Source of the DNA: Mauremys mutica | Lineage: Eukaryota; Chordata; Testudines; Geoemydidae | Assembly (NCBI RefSeq): GCF_020497125.1 | Contig: NC_059077.1 | Span: 28,781,340-28,845,339, forward strand | Direction: 5' to 3' | DNA length: 64,000 nt | Shown: positions 11,191 through 24,680 of the stretch, one piece after another | How positions within the stretch are numbered: position 1 is the first letter of the stretch | How the letters are laid out: each line of letters opens with the position of its first letter | Translations under genes and position numbers: made by a program | The notes under the pieces: generated by a model | What the model saw: the letters and a program-made list of their open reading frames with translations, nothing else | Databases searched by the model: none | What the model was told of the DNA's origin: nothing

Positions 11191-13339
11191 GGCCTGGTCT
11201 ACACTATGCGTTTAAACTGGTTTAAGGAGCGTAAAACCGATTTAACGCCACACCCGTTCACACTAAGAGGCCCTTTAAACCGGTTTCTGTACTCCTCCCT
11301 AACGAGAGGAGTAGCGCTAGTATCGGAATTACCATATCGGATTAGGGTTAGTGTGGCCGCAGATCAACGGTATTGGCCTCCGGGTGGTATCCCACAGTGC
11401 ACCACTGACCGCTCTGGACAGCAATCTGAACTCGGATGCAGTGGCCAGGTAGACAGGAAAAGCCCCGCGAACTTTTGAATATTTCCTGTTTACACAGCGT
11501 GGAGCTCCGATCAGCACGGGTGGCGATGCAGTCCGAAATCAAAATAAAAAAAGAGCTCCAGCATGGACCATGCGGATGTGATCGCAGTAAGGGCAGGCAA
11601 ATCTGTTCTATCAGCGCTCCGTTACAGAAGACGAAATTCAAAATCATTTTTAAAAAATCTCCACACAGATGCCATAGCATGGACTCAGCGCACTGCTGCG
11701 TGACAAGCGTAACGGAAAGCCAAAGAATCAAATGGACGCTCATGGAGGGGGGACTGGAGCGGGGACTGGAGGACTCAAGCAATCCCACAGTGCCTGCAGT
11801 CTCCGAAAAGCATTTGCATTCTTGGCTGAGCTCCAAATGCTTCTAGGGTCAAACACAGTGTCCGCGGTGGTTCAGGGCATAGCTCGGCAATTTACGCACC
11901 CCCCCACCCACCCCCAGAAGTGAAAGGGAAAACAATCCTCTCTTGACTCTTTTACATGTCACCCTATCTTTACTGAATGCTGCAGATAGATGCGATGCTG
12001 CAGCAGTCAACACCAACATCCTTGCTCCCCCCGCCCCCCCCCGTCATGGGTGGCTGATGGTACAATATGACTGATATCCATCGTCATCATCAGCCTATTG
12101 GCACATGGGGCAGTGCAAAAGGACTGGTAACCATGCCGACTAGCATTCAGTGAGGTCTATCATGGGCGCCTGTGTAAAAAGCTCCTGATTTTTCCTGGTA
12201 GATGGTGCAGTATGGCTGGTAACCGTCTTCATCATAGCAACAGGGGGCTGAGCTCCATCAGCCCCCGCCCTTCATGTGTAAAGAACAGATTCAATTGTCC
12301 CTGGACTAGCAGCGGGATGCTGGGCTCCTCTCCTCCACACTGCTTAATGTCCTGTCTGGACTATCATAGCAGCTGGAGGCTGCCTTCCACTCATTTCTCA
12401 CTAACAAGTCACTGTGTCTTATTCCTGCATTCTTTATTACTTCATCACACAAGTGGGGGGACACTGCTACGGTACCCCAGGAAGGCTGGGGGAAGAACGG
12501 AATCAACAGGTGGGGTTGTTGCAGGAGCACCCCCTGTGAATAGCATACAGCTCATAATTTCTGCTGGATCTGACATAGAGCAGCTATGCTCTCTGGTTCT
12601 ATGACACAGTGGCTCTCTAGTACACTTGCCCATATTCTAGGGAGGACTGATTCTATTTTTAGATACCAAAAAGGAGGGATTGACTCAGGGAGTCATTCCC
12701 AATTTTGGCTTTTGCGCCCCTGGCTCATCTCAGCCAGGGGCACTTATGACAGCAGCAAATGGTGCAGTGCAAAAGGACTGGTAACCATGATCATCTTATT
12801 ACCAGTTTATGGTATGGTAGATGGTACAGTATGGCTGGTAACCATCTCTGCTGTCATGCAAAAGCAAAAGTATGCTGCTGTGTAGCACTGCTGAATCGCC
12901 TCTGTCAGCGGCATCTAGTACACATACGGTGACAGTCACAAAAGGCAAAACAGGCTCCATGATTGCCATGCTATGGCATCTGCCAGGGCAATCCAGGGAA
13001 AAAAGGCGCGAAATGCTTGTCTGCCGTTGCTTTCCCAGAGGAAGGAGTGACTGACGACATTTACCCAGAACCACCCGCGACAATGATTTTTGCCCCATCA
13101 GGCACTGGGATCTCAACCCGGAAATTCCAAGGGGCGGGGGAGGCTGCGGAAACTATGGGATAGCTACGGAATAGCTACCCACAGTGCAACGCACCAGAAG
13201 TCGATGCTAGCCTCGGACCGTGGACGCACACCACTGATTTAATGTGTTTAGTGTGGCCGCGCGCACTCGATTTTATACAATCTGTTTTGCTAAACTGGTT
13301 TATGTAAAATCGGAATAATCCTGTAGTGTAGACGTACCC
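11191..13339 (-). mobile_element. Second Harbinger element, internally deleted and rearranged
   Basis: The left end reads GGCCTGGTCTACACTATG; the reverse complement of the right end reads GGGTACGTCTACACTAC. Flanking triplets are TAT and TCT, an imperfect 3-bp target duplication. The left interior (about 11340-11650) resembles the start of the SANT gene, including GAGCTCCAGCATGGACC on the + strand. The right interior (about 12950-13200) is the reverse complement of the transposase 5' region of the 2603-7378 element. It therefore lies in the opposite orientation to that element, with the middle of both genes lost. No frame longer than about 160 codons remains and none is intact. Confidence 0.75.
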
Positions 13340-14048
13340 TCTGAAATCTTTATCAACATGTGAGTGTCTGTGTCCATGCGCGCACACACGCACACATCTG
13401 GTTTGACGATCTTGCACGCATTTGTTCCAAGAGGTACTGGCAAGCCACTGTCATATTTGGTCATCAAGACTCTCAGAAACAAACTCCCTTTGGGAGTCAT
13501 CTAAACGTGTCCTGTCAAATAGATTTTTGTGCAAACAGTTCATAAACCTTCCACATGTGCAGTGTATCGTTTCTGGCAGTGTTTGTCAAAATCTGTGACA
13601 AATGATGATCCATACCATAACTCCTCCCACCAACCAAAAATATTTCTTTCCCCTTCTTTTTCTTTCTTTTTCCTCTTCCCCTTCCCTCAGCAGAGGCAAA
13701 GTCAAAGGTGAAAGTTTATTCACTTGGCAACTTGTATGTCGGTTTGGGGATCAGCCCTGGAAACAAGGTTGTGTTCGAGTATTTAATAGAAACCTCAAGC
13801 ATATTTTGTGTTTTTGTTTATTTAATTTATAAGCCAGCTTTAATCACAAAGAAGCTCGAATAATTTTATTAGAAACTAAAGAGAATTTTGTTGGGAAATC
13901 TTTGTTCCTGGCCAAAATAGTGATGATATTCTAATGTGTTTCAAAATAAGAGTTCTTCTAATGTACTAAAAATCATTGCCTTTGGGCACAGTTTGGAAGC
14001 AGCTGTGCTGCTGCACATGGTTTACATTACTGAGTGGTTGGTGTGAAA
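13340..14048. other. NNT intronic sequence, no recognised feature
   Basis: Contains a short CA-rich stretch (about 13379-13398) and a pyrimidine-rich tract (about 13650-13690). No gene. Confidence 0.45.
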
Positions 14049-14056
14049 CTTTAGGC

Positions 14057-14903
14057 CAGAGGTGGGCAAACTGTGGCCTGAGGGACTCTCCTGCCCGGCC
14101 CCTGAGCTGCTGGCCCGGGAGGCTAGCCCCCGCCCCCTCCCCCGCTGTTCCCTCTTCCCCGCAGCTTCAGCTCACTGCGCTGCCTGTGCAATGCTCTGGG
14201 TGGCGGGACTGTGAATTCCTGGGGCAGGGCAGCTGCAGAGCCGCATCCTGACCTGGTGCTCTGTGCTGCGCGGTGGCATGGCTGGCTTGGCATAGCTGCC
14301 TGTCCTGATGCTCTGAGCTGCGCCGCCAGCCACCGGTGCTCCAGGCAGCACAATAAGAGGGCGGGGGGTGGGGGTTAGATAGAGGTCAGGGGAGTTCGGG
14401 GTGGTAGTCGGGGGGGTTGGAGTGGTCAGAGGGTGGGAAACGGGGGGTTGAATGGGAGCGGAGGTTCCGGGGGGGGCAGTCAGGAAGGGGAGGGCAGGTT
14501 GGATGGGGTGGCGGGCAGGGGCAGGGGTTCTGGGGGCGGTCAGGGAGAAGGGGTGGTTGGATGGGGCAGGGTTCCGGGGTGGAGGCAATCAGGAATGAGA
14601 GGTGGGGTTGGATGGGGCAGCGGAGGGCAGTCAGGGGTGCGGGTCCAGGGGCGGTCAGGGGACAGGGAGGGGTGGATGGGGCAGGAGTTCTGGGGGCGCC
14701 ATCAGGGAACGGTGGGTTGGATGGGGCAGGAGTCCCTGGGGGGGGGGGGCATCAGGGAGCGAAAAGGGAGGGGGTAGTCGGATAGGGGATGGGGGCCAGG
14801 CCATGCCTGGCTGTTTGGGGAGGCATAGCCTCTCCTAAACGTTCCTCCATACAATTTCAGAAGCCTAACGTGGCCCTCAGTCCAAAAAGTATTCCCACCC
14901 CTG
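14057..14903 (+). mobile_element. hAT-superfamily non-autonomous transposon with G-rich core
   Basis: Flanked by a perfect 8-bp duplication CTTTAGGC (14049-14056 and 14904-14911), the hAT signature. The ends are CAGAGGTGGGCAAACT and, reverse complemented from the right, CAGGGGTGGGAATACT. The left interior is C/G-rich. The right half is a G-rich minisatellite (14360-14800). No transposase frame was recognised; the long frames here are by-products of the skewed composition. Confidence 0.9.
14360..14800 (+). repeat. G-rich minisatellite inside the hAT element
   Basis: Degenerate repeats of about 50-60 bases built on GGTTGGATGGGGCAGG and GGGGCGGTCAGGGA. Many runs of four or more G are on the + strand, including one of 11 or more near 14738-14748. 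Confidence 0.85.
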
Positions 14904-15084
14904 CTTTAGGCTGTTAATATTGTGTCCTATTTGTTTTGCTGTCCTGTATCTGATTCTAGGTTTTGTCCTCTGCATCAGGATCTCAAATATTTACCAGCTA
15001 AATATAATGTATTATTTTTCCTTCTTGTGCAGCTCTTGTATAAAACTGGCTTCCATTCCACTCTTGAACCAAAGTTTAACAATA

Positions 15085-15771
15085 CAGTAACTCCTCATTT
15101 AACGTTGTTCCACTTAACATTGTTTCAATGTTGCATCCCTGCTCAATTAGGGAACATGCTAGTTTAAAGTTGTGCAATGCTCTCTTATAACGTCGTTTGG
15201 CTGCCTGCTTGTAAGATTCTGTGGAAGAGCAGTGACTTTACAAGGGAGCATTGCACAAGTTCCACTTCTCCATTCCTCCCCCTCCCTCCCAGAAAGTCCT
15301 AAGCGCCGCCATACAGTTGTTTGGCGGTGCTTAGGATTTGGGACGGGGGGAGGGGAGGGATGTGGCATGCTCCGGGGAGGAGGTGGAGTGGGGGTGGGAA
15401 GAGGCGGGCCTGGAGTGGAGCGGGGACAGGAAGAGGCGGGCCTGGAGTGGAGCGGGGACAGGAAGAGGCGGGCCTGCAGCATTCCCAGCAAAATCCGAGC
15501 CTGTTCTCTGTGGAAGCTGCTGCAAAGGTGCTTCTTAGCGTTCTTGCCTGCAGCGGTCTGTGCCTGTGTGGAGTAAGCTGGGGCACGTCCCAACCTCAGT
15601 ACAGTACTGTACAGTATATAATGTCTTTTGTCGGCCCCAAAAAATTTCCTTGGAACCTAACCCCCCGCATTTATATTAAATCTTATGGGACAATTGGATT
15701 CATTTAACATTGTTTCACTTAAAGTTGCATTTTTCAGGAACATAACCACAACGTTAAGTGAGGAGTTACTG
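15085..15771 (+). mobile_element. Mariner/Tc1-type (pogo-like) MITE, 687 bp, TA duplications
   Basis: TA at 15083-15084 and 15772-15773 flanks 24-bp terminal inverted repeats. The left repeat starts CAGTAACTCCTCATTTAACG; the right one differs at a single base. The middle is GC-rich and includes a 32-bp tandem repeat. No transposase is encoded. Confidence 0.9.
15398..15475 (+). repeat. 32-bp tandem repeat, about 2.4 copies
   Basis: The unit begins GGAAGAGGCGGGCCTGGAGT. Successive copies are nearly identical, suggesting recent expansion within the MITE. Confidence 0.85.
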
Positions 15772-15964
15772 TACTTGCATCTTGTCACAGCATCTCATAG
15801 TGCTGAGTGGAGTGATCATTCAGTACGTCTGGTTTTGAACTTGGAGTTCAAATTACCTGATGTTCAAGTTGCTTTAACTCCATCTTACTACTGGTAGTTG
15901 AACAGATTATTCTGATTCTAAATTTATATTTGTATAGCATTAAAAATTAGTATCCACTATATAT

Positions 15965-16030
15965 CAGTGGTTCAAAAACTGTAGTTTGTGGACCACTGGT
16001 GGTGGTTATGAACTGGTTCCATTGTAATGA
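15965..16030 (+). mobile_element. Possible hAT-derived fragment, one end only
   Basis: CAGTGGTTCAAAAACTGTAG followed by TTTGTGGACCACTGGTGG resembles the terminal region of common hAT MITEs. No matching second end or target duplication was found. Confidence 0.35.
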
Positions 16031-16624
16031 TGAAACATGCACAATGGAAAGACAATTCTCCTGTCCTAGCAAGTTTCAATTGCTCAATCAGTCTTCAAGC
16101 AGAGCTCCTTTTATATTTCTTTAAGAACTCCTTTATCACACCTCTGATTCTTTGGTTCGCTGTACAGGAACTGAAGTCACTTAATTATCTTTTGGCATTT
16201 CTTTGTGTAAATTCAACCATGACCAAAATTATTGACTCCAAAAGTGGAGGGTATCAAATGTATAGGACGACATAACACACCTACAGGGTGGCCTGAAGGA
16301 GAGACTAGAGAAGTAGGGGCTGCAGACAAGGAGGTGATTTGGGTCTCATAAATGTAAATACATGTACCTGTTAAAGAAATCAAAATAGTGGAAGGAGTTG
16401 CAGCTAAGTGGTCATACACATTGCCGTTGCTTCTTTGGAGAACATGTTGGATTGTGACTAGTAATGTGGGAAGGAAATGACCATGAGAAAATCTGTTATA
16501 CGATAATGGTCCTCAGTATGGAAATATTTGAGACTCTCTGCTATACAGGGCTCCAACATAAGGGTTTGAAAAGCAGCATTATAATTAAGACAGTTTTTCA
16601 GTTTTACAGAAACAAATCTCCATG

Positions 16625-16749
16625 TATCAGAGGGGTAGCCATGTTAGTCTGGATCTGTAAAAGCAGCAAAGAGTCCTGTGGCACCTTATAGACTAACAGA
16701 CGTATTGGAGCATGAGCTTTCGTGGGTGAATACCCACTTCGTCGGATGC
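16625..16749 (-). mobile_element. Penelope-type tail repeat, uninverted copy
   Basis: Starts TATCAGAGGGGTAGCC on the + strand and ends at GTCGGATGCA. Imperfect target duplication: CAAATCTCCAT on the left and CAAATCTCTCCAT on the right. The hammerhead-like core lies on the minus strand (CCGACGA at 16745-16739, GAAA at 16721-16718). Compare the inverted copy at 5937. Confidence 0.75.
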
Positions 16750-16762
16750 AAATCTCTCCATA

Positions 16763-19210
<2,448 letters not shown>

Positions 19211-19854
19211 TAGAGAGAGTGATAATTTGAAAACTACATTATTTGCTAGTATATTAAACTTGCAGTGGTTATTTTTTGTTTATTTTTTAAATGAAAATAG
19301 AGCCAGATATAATACACTATGTGTGTTCATTTGTCCGCACACGTCTATAACAATAGGCAACAATAAGCATTGTTTCCAGCTCTGCTAAATGCTTTCTATT
19401 ACAAGCCTTTCTTATTATATGCTTTATAAATTTACCAAATTTAACCATTCTGGCTGAATTTTTTGGAACGTTTCAGCAAAAACAGTTCAACTGTTTTGTG
19501 AACATTGTTAGAGAAAAATGTTTTGCCAAGGATTAAAACTTGCTTCATTAACAAATTTTAATACCTTTATACTCTGGAGTAGGGACTTGAAATGTGGCAG
19601 ATGGGTTACCTTGGAGTCAGAAAGGTGCTGTCCTCATGAACGTTCACCCAAATTTGGCCAAGGTATAAGCCTCTGAAAATTGCCATGGCACATGTTCAGT
19701 AGAGGTTTGCTAGAGGTTGGCAACTAAAGTCTGGAAAGTTCCATCTGCACTGAGCATGCCCTAACTCAAGGCTGCAGGGGTTGAGCAGGACTTTCCCTTG
19801 GCCATGGCACCAAGTACTAAGGGCAGTGTTCTCTTCCCCCTCACCCTCTGCTGA

Positions 19855-20100
19855 TGCTGAGGGAGCATAGAGGAGAAGGAAGAAGCAGGCTGACTCAAAA
19901 GTAGAGGAATGAGGAGCAGAGAGGAGATGTAGACAGGCTAAGGATGGGGAGGAACAGGAACAAGAATAGAAGGGAACAGAAACAGTGGGATGAGTAGAAT
20001 TACAGGATGCGGGGAGGAACAGAAATAGTGTGGGAAACATAAGAGCAGAGAGAAACAGGCTGGAAGGGATAGGAACAGACGGAGACAGGCTGGGAATGGG
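19855..20100 (+). repeat. Purine-rich low-complexity tract
   Basis: Imperfect repeats of AGGAACAGAAA and GAGACAGGCT type within the NNT intron. The strand is strongly skewed to A and G. Confidence 0.6.
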
Positions 20101-20407
20101 CAAAAAGATCTCTAACCACTAGAGAACACTCCTCTCCAGAAGCTAAAATTCAGCACAGGATTTCTGATCTATACATAACTCTGCTGTGAAGGCCTAATAG
20201 CTGTGGTGGCAGTGGCATGTGGTGTCTATCTCCCTGTAGTGGCTGGTCAACAGGAGATAATGGTACTAGATACTCCATTAGTTTAAGTGGCTGGGTATCT
20301 AAAAGCTTCGATGCTGATATTGATCTGTTGGATAATATGGCTCCACGTATTAGAATTTCTGTTTTTCAATTTGTTTGTGAAACTTTATGTGGATTTAAAA
20401 GGATTTA

Positions 20408-20655
20408 ACTTAGGGAGGCAGCATGGACTAATGGATAGGGCACTGGATCCGGTAGTCAGGATACTTGGGTTTTATTCCTGGCTCTACCGCTGACCAGTTG
20501 AATAAGAAACTTCACCTCTGTATACCAGTGTCCATGCTCGCTTTTTTGTCCGTCTTCTGTATTTAAGTTGTAAGCTGTTCAGGGCAGGAACTCTCCTGAT
20601 GAGTTTGGGTCTCCATTGTGTGAGGCACTATACAGTCTCTGACACTGTAGGTTCA
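20408..20655 (+). mobile_element. tRNA-derived SINE in NNT intron
   Basis: Begins GGGAGGCAGCATGGACTAAT with an A-box-like segment (TGGACTAATGGATAGG) and a B-box-like segment (GGGTTTTATTCCTGG). The tail GTAAGCTGTTCAGGGCAGGA with ATTGTGTGAGGCACTATAC is the usual 3' part of turtle tRNA SINEs. It is co-linear with NNT transcription. Confidence 0.75.
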
Positions 20656-20662
20656 ATCATAA

Positions 20663-20890
<228 letters not shown>

Positions 20891-22555
20891 TAAGCAACCC
20901 TTTTCTTAGAATGGTTTTGTTTGGAGACGCTAATAAGATTATCCTACTTTTTTCTATTTGTGTACAAAGTTTTCCCATCGCATACTGTGCTGTGCACAAC
21001 ACAATATTCTGTGCTTCAAAAGTGCATTTCAGAGCATTAGTAATGTTTCAATAGAAGCATATTGCTGTGCTCTGATTCAGTGAAGCTAATGGTGGCTACA
21101 ACTGATGAGTCTAAAGAGTAGAATTCTGTTGGCAAGTATATTTGGCACTGTTGGCCTGGGGAAGGGTGGAGTGGACAGACAGCCATGTAGTTTCCGTATT
21201 AGCAATCATTCCTCAGATAGTGAAACTAATAAAGCATCCAAAGGAGTTAGTCTGATTTGAAAAAAGATCTAGCATGTAGAAAATTCTTAGATGTAACTGC
21301 TTCTTATCCACCTCACCCAAACAGTATCTCTGTCTGTGCAGCAGTACAAATGTTATCAATTATTCTTCATCACTACTGTGAATTCTCAGTATTCAGGATT
21401 TGCCATCCAGAAATACTCAAGTGCTTAGATTGATGGGGTTATTATTAGTGTTCTCTCAATAGCCCATTATCATGATTGGAGGAATACATATAAGCAAGCA
21501 GAATGCCTTGTTATGGCCTCATTTCACATTTATGCTCCACTAGCTTCCCTTCCTCCAAGTCTGCTGATTAATTTCCTTAATTGGCTCTAGCATTAATTAT
21601 CCCAAACCTATTTGTTTCTTCTAAAAGATCCATGTCAGAACTGACAACTCATTGTGAAATAATGCGTTATCTTGGAAAATAGTTACCAAGAATGTGATCT
21701 TATCAAATATTGGTGCTGGACTTTCACTCAAATATTTCTTTATTTTTTGTTGTTACTGAGAGGCTGGGTTCTAAAAGAAAGCAGTTGCTTTGTTTGTACA
21801 ATATTCTTGAGTGCTAAAGTCTTGCTTTGGTTCCTTTGTGATAGACAAGGTGTAAAAATAATGTAGCGCTGTCCTACATCAGATGAAAAGATTGTGGCGA
21901 ACAAGAGACTTCACTAGAGGTGTGGAAAAACCTGTGCTCCTGAAGCTGGCATAGTCTTAAATGGTTCAACTTCTAGAGGATGAACATCAGTTAAACTGTA
22001 GTGACTAAGAAGGCACCATTTTGCCAAGCTATGCCTGCTTCTTGGAGCTCCACAGCCTGAAATGGTTAACTGTGGATTGGAACTAGGCATCTTTGAGAGC
22101 GTGGAAGACTCTTGAGAATTGAATCGCCTCAATATTAGAGCCAACAATGGACTTTAGGTAACTCACCTTTAAAAGATTGCAATCAAACATTAGGGAGTGA
22201 TGTCAGGGGATTCTTTAATCATGCTTTAAGGGCCTTCCTGACATCTTTCTGTAGTCAGCTTTTTCTGCCTGGTTAATTAAGTGTGTTCTCCCCTGCACAG
22301 TAAACCTTAAATGCAGTGGTCAAGAGTAGAATTTCCATAGGTAACTTGTGTGTGCAATAAGACTTTTAACTGGCTCATTATTACCCAATCTCACATGCTG
22401 TGAATCTGAGATGCTACATGCACTTGGAGTTAAGGTGCCTTGTCCTGCATTTCATTACATCCATTTACATTGTATTTTTAGCTTCTCTAGTATTTTGTAC
22501 AACATCCAGTGTACCCTTGGTGTATAATAATTCTTTACACTCCTAGTCTTCCTCA

Positions 22556-22809
22556 GGGTAAGTTTAGACTGCAGCTTGGAGCAAGACTCCCAGCCTGGGT
22601 AGACTGACTCATGCTAGCTAACATCCTAAAACTAGCGGTGTGGACCCGGCAGACGCTTGGGCTAGCTAGCCATGCTCAGACCCAGAACTGCCACCTAAGT
22701 CACAACATTCATACTGCTAGTCTTAACATGCTAGCTCAAGCCAAGCTAGGATAAGTCTATCTACCCAGGCTGGGAGGCGCTCTCTTTCAGCTGTAGTGTA
22801 GTCATACCC
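22556..22809. mobile_element. Harbinger-type MITE in NNT intron, 254 bp
   Basis: TCA at 22553-22555 and 22810-22812. The ends are GGGTAAGTTTAGACTGCAG and, reverse complemented from the right, GGGTATGACTACACTACAG. The subterminal stretch CCCAGCCTGGGTAGA occurs at both ends in inverted orientation. The same family is at 47423. Confidence 0.85.
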
Positions 22810-23088
22810 TCAGTGGCTGGAGAGCATTGGGTTAGGGCTTGTGTGTGCCAGTACAGTCCCTAGTCAGCCATTGGTCTTGGTTTTGATTAAAGCAAGCCAT
22901 TCCTTCCCTGAGATCTAGGAACACACCTTACCTATGCCGGGGGTGAGGTGGAGACTGAGAATCAAACCTATGTTTCCTGCATGGGAATGTGGAACATTAC
23001 TTGGAGACCACCTATCTACCCTGTTCATGTGGCATAGTGACATTGGCCTGCAAGTAGTATATTGAATATACTGGCACCCATAAAGTGA

Positions 23089-23373
<285 letters not shown>

Positions 23374-24299
23374 ATACTGATAATCACCTATCAAAGTTAA
23401 TATTTGGCCAGTATGAAAAACAAAAACCATTATTTTGTACATCAGAATGTAAGGCAAAGTTATGAGGAAAAAATCAAGTGCACAAATTGGCTTATATAAT
23501 TTTGACATCTGAAAAACAATACTTTGCTAAGGGTCTAGAAAAACCCGAATTGTGTTTCTGTTGTGGGTTTTATAGATGCTATGAATCAGGAACACTTCAG
23601 CAGAATGAGTCCATCTTTAGATTAATCCAGTGGGGCTGAATTATTTTCCTCTCCCCTAGTAGTCACCTAGGTAATATAAATTGAAATGTAGGGATTTCAT
23701 GGACCTGTTTCATTAACTTCCAAGTATGACATGATTTAAACATATGCACCTAAATTGCTGAAATATTTTTCAGTAAACGCAACTAATTCAAATCTTTATC
23801 CCCCCTGCAGTTGTTGCCTTTTTAACTGTTATGAGAAAACAATGTCCCCAGTCCTGCAATCGATTCTGTTTGGGCACCAGCGGTTGCCTACACTAACCTG
23901 ATTGTAAAATCTTGGCCGCTGCAGGCTATTTCAATTTCTGTTCACTTTTGACTTTTAATTATATTTTGCTACTTTCAAATGTGTATTGATGCATTCTTAA
24001 TCAACATTTTTGTATTGCTGGAAGAAGGCACTTTCTTAATCAACATATTTAAGATGCTGGAGAAAATGCGGATCAAGAGTTTATCACAATTTTTTTAAAT
24101 GAATCAACTATCATTTGGGGACCGTAAAAGCATGCCAATCTTACAATCAATGTTTTGAATATTTGACTTTCCCTTGATCTAATTAAGAGCACTATTTAAA
24201 TGTTCACAAGTACAGCTAAGCAGTAAATCAGTTTGGCATATAGTGCTATTTTATTTTTATTATGTTAAGAGTAGTTGAATGGAACTCAAATATTTGCCT

Positions 24300-24305
24300 A
24301 ATAAA
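24300..24305 (+). terminator. Candidate proximal NNT polyadenylation signal (AATAAA)
   Basis: Canonical hexamer about 0.93 kb after the NNT stop. A second AATAAA lies at 24661-24666. Confidence 0.4.
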
Positions 24306-24660
24306 ATGAATTTATCATGTTTGCACAACGATGTAGCAGCTGTCCTCGGTGACAAAACCTAAATACAAATAGCTATACTTGTGTTAGAAAGCATTAACAT
24401 CTGGGAAGAACAAACTACTCTGAAGCAAGTTTAAAATTAATCCATCCTGACTGTTTATAAAACTGATTTTTTTAATCACATCATGTATTGGGACCTTGCA
24501 TAACTCAATAGCATTTGAGAAATATTACCACTTAGCTACCTCTGTTTTTATGTAAGGATAACTTAAAATCCATTTTTGAACAGGTAGTAGTATATCAAGA
24601 AATGTAATAATGTATGAAAGAAATGGCCTTTTTAGAAATCTGTCTTTTCTATAGCTCAAA

Positions 24661-24666
24661 AATAAA
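24661..24666 (+). terminator. Candidate distal NNT polyadenylation signal (AATAAA)
   Basis: Canonical hexamer about 1.29 kb after the NNT stop. It is the last one before the sequence changes character near 24.8 kb, where an A-rich CAAA simple repeat begins. Confidence 0.45.
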
Positions 24667-24680
24667 ATTAGCATATAAGC

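Larger units (their letters stand above)
23374..24680 (+). other. NNT: Probable NNT 3' UTR with two polyadenylation signals
   Basis: AT-rich sequence directly after the NNT stop codon, free of recognisable repeats. AATAAA hexamers are at 24300-24305 and 24661-24666. Either could define the transcript end, so the UTR would be about 0.95 or 1.3 kb. The exact cleavage site is not visible from sequence. Confidence 0.6.

Noticed and set aside
14433..14777. Long + strand frames rich in Gly and Trp in the G-rich block
   Set aside because: All three frames are open only because the minisatellite lacks stops. There is no start context or splice sites, and it lies inside a hAT element.
15172..15576. 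134-codon frame and overlapping antisense frames
   Set aside because: They arise from the GC-rich tandem repeat within the mariner-type MITE. Several frames are open at once, which is a composition effect.
19696..20103. 135-codon minus-strand Ser/Pro/Leu-rich frame in the NNT intron
   Set aside because: It is the complement of a purine-rich low-complexity tract.
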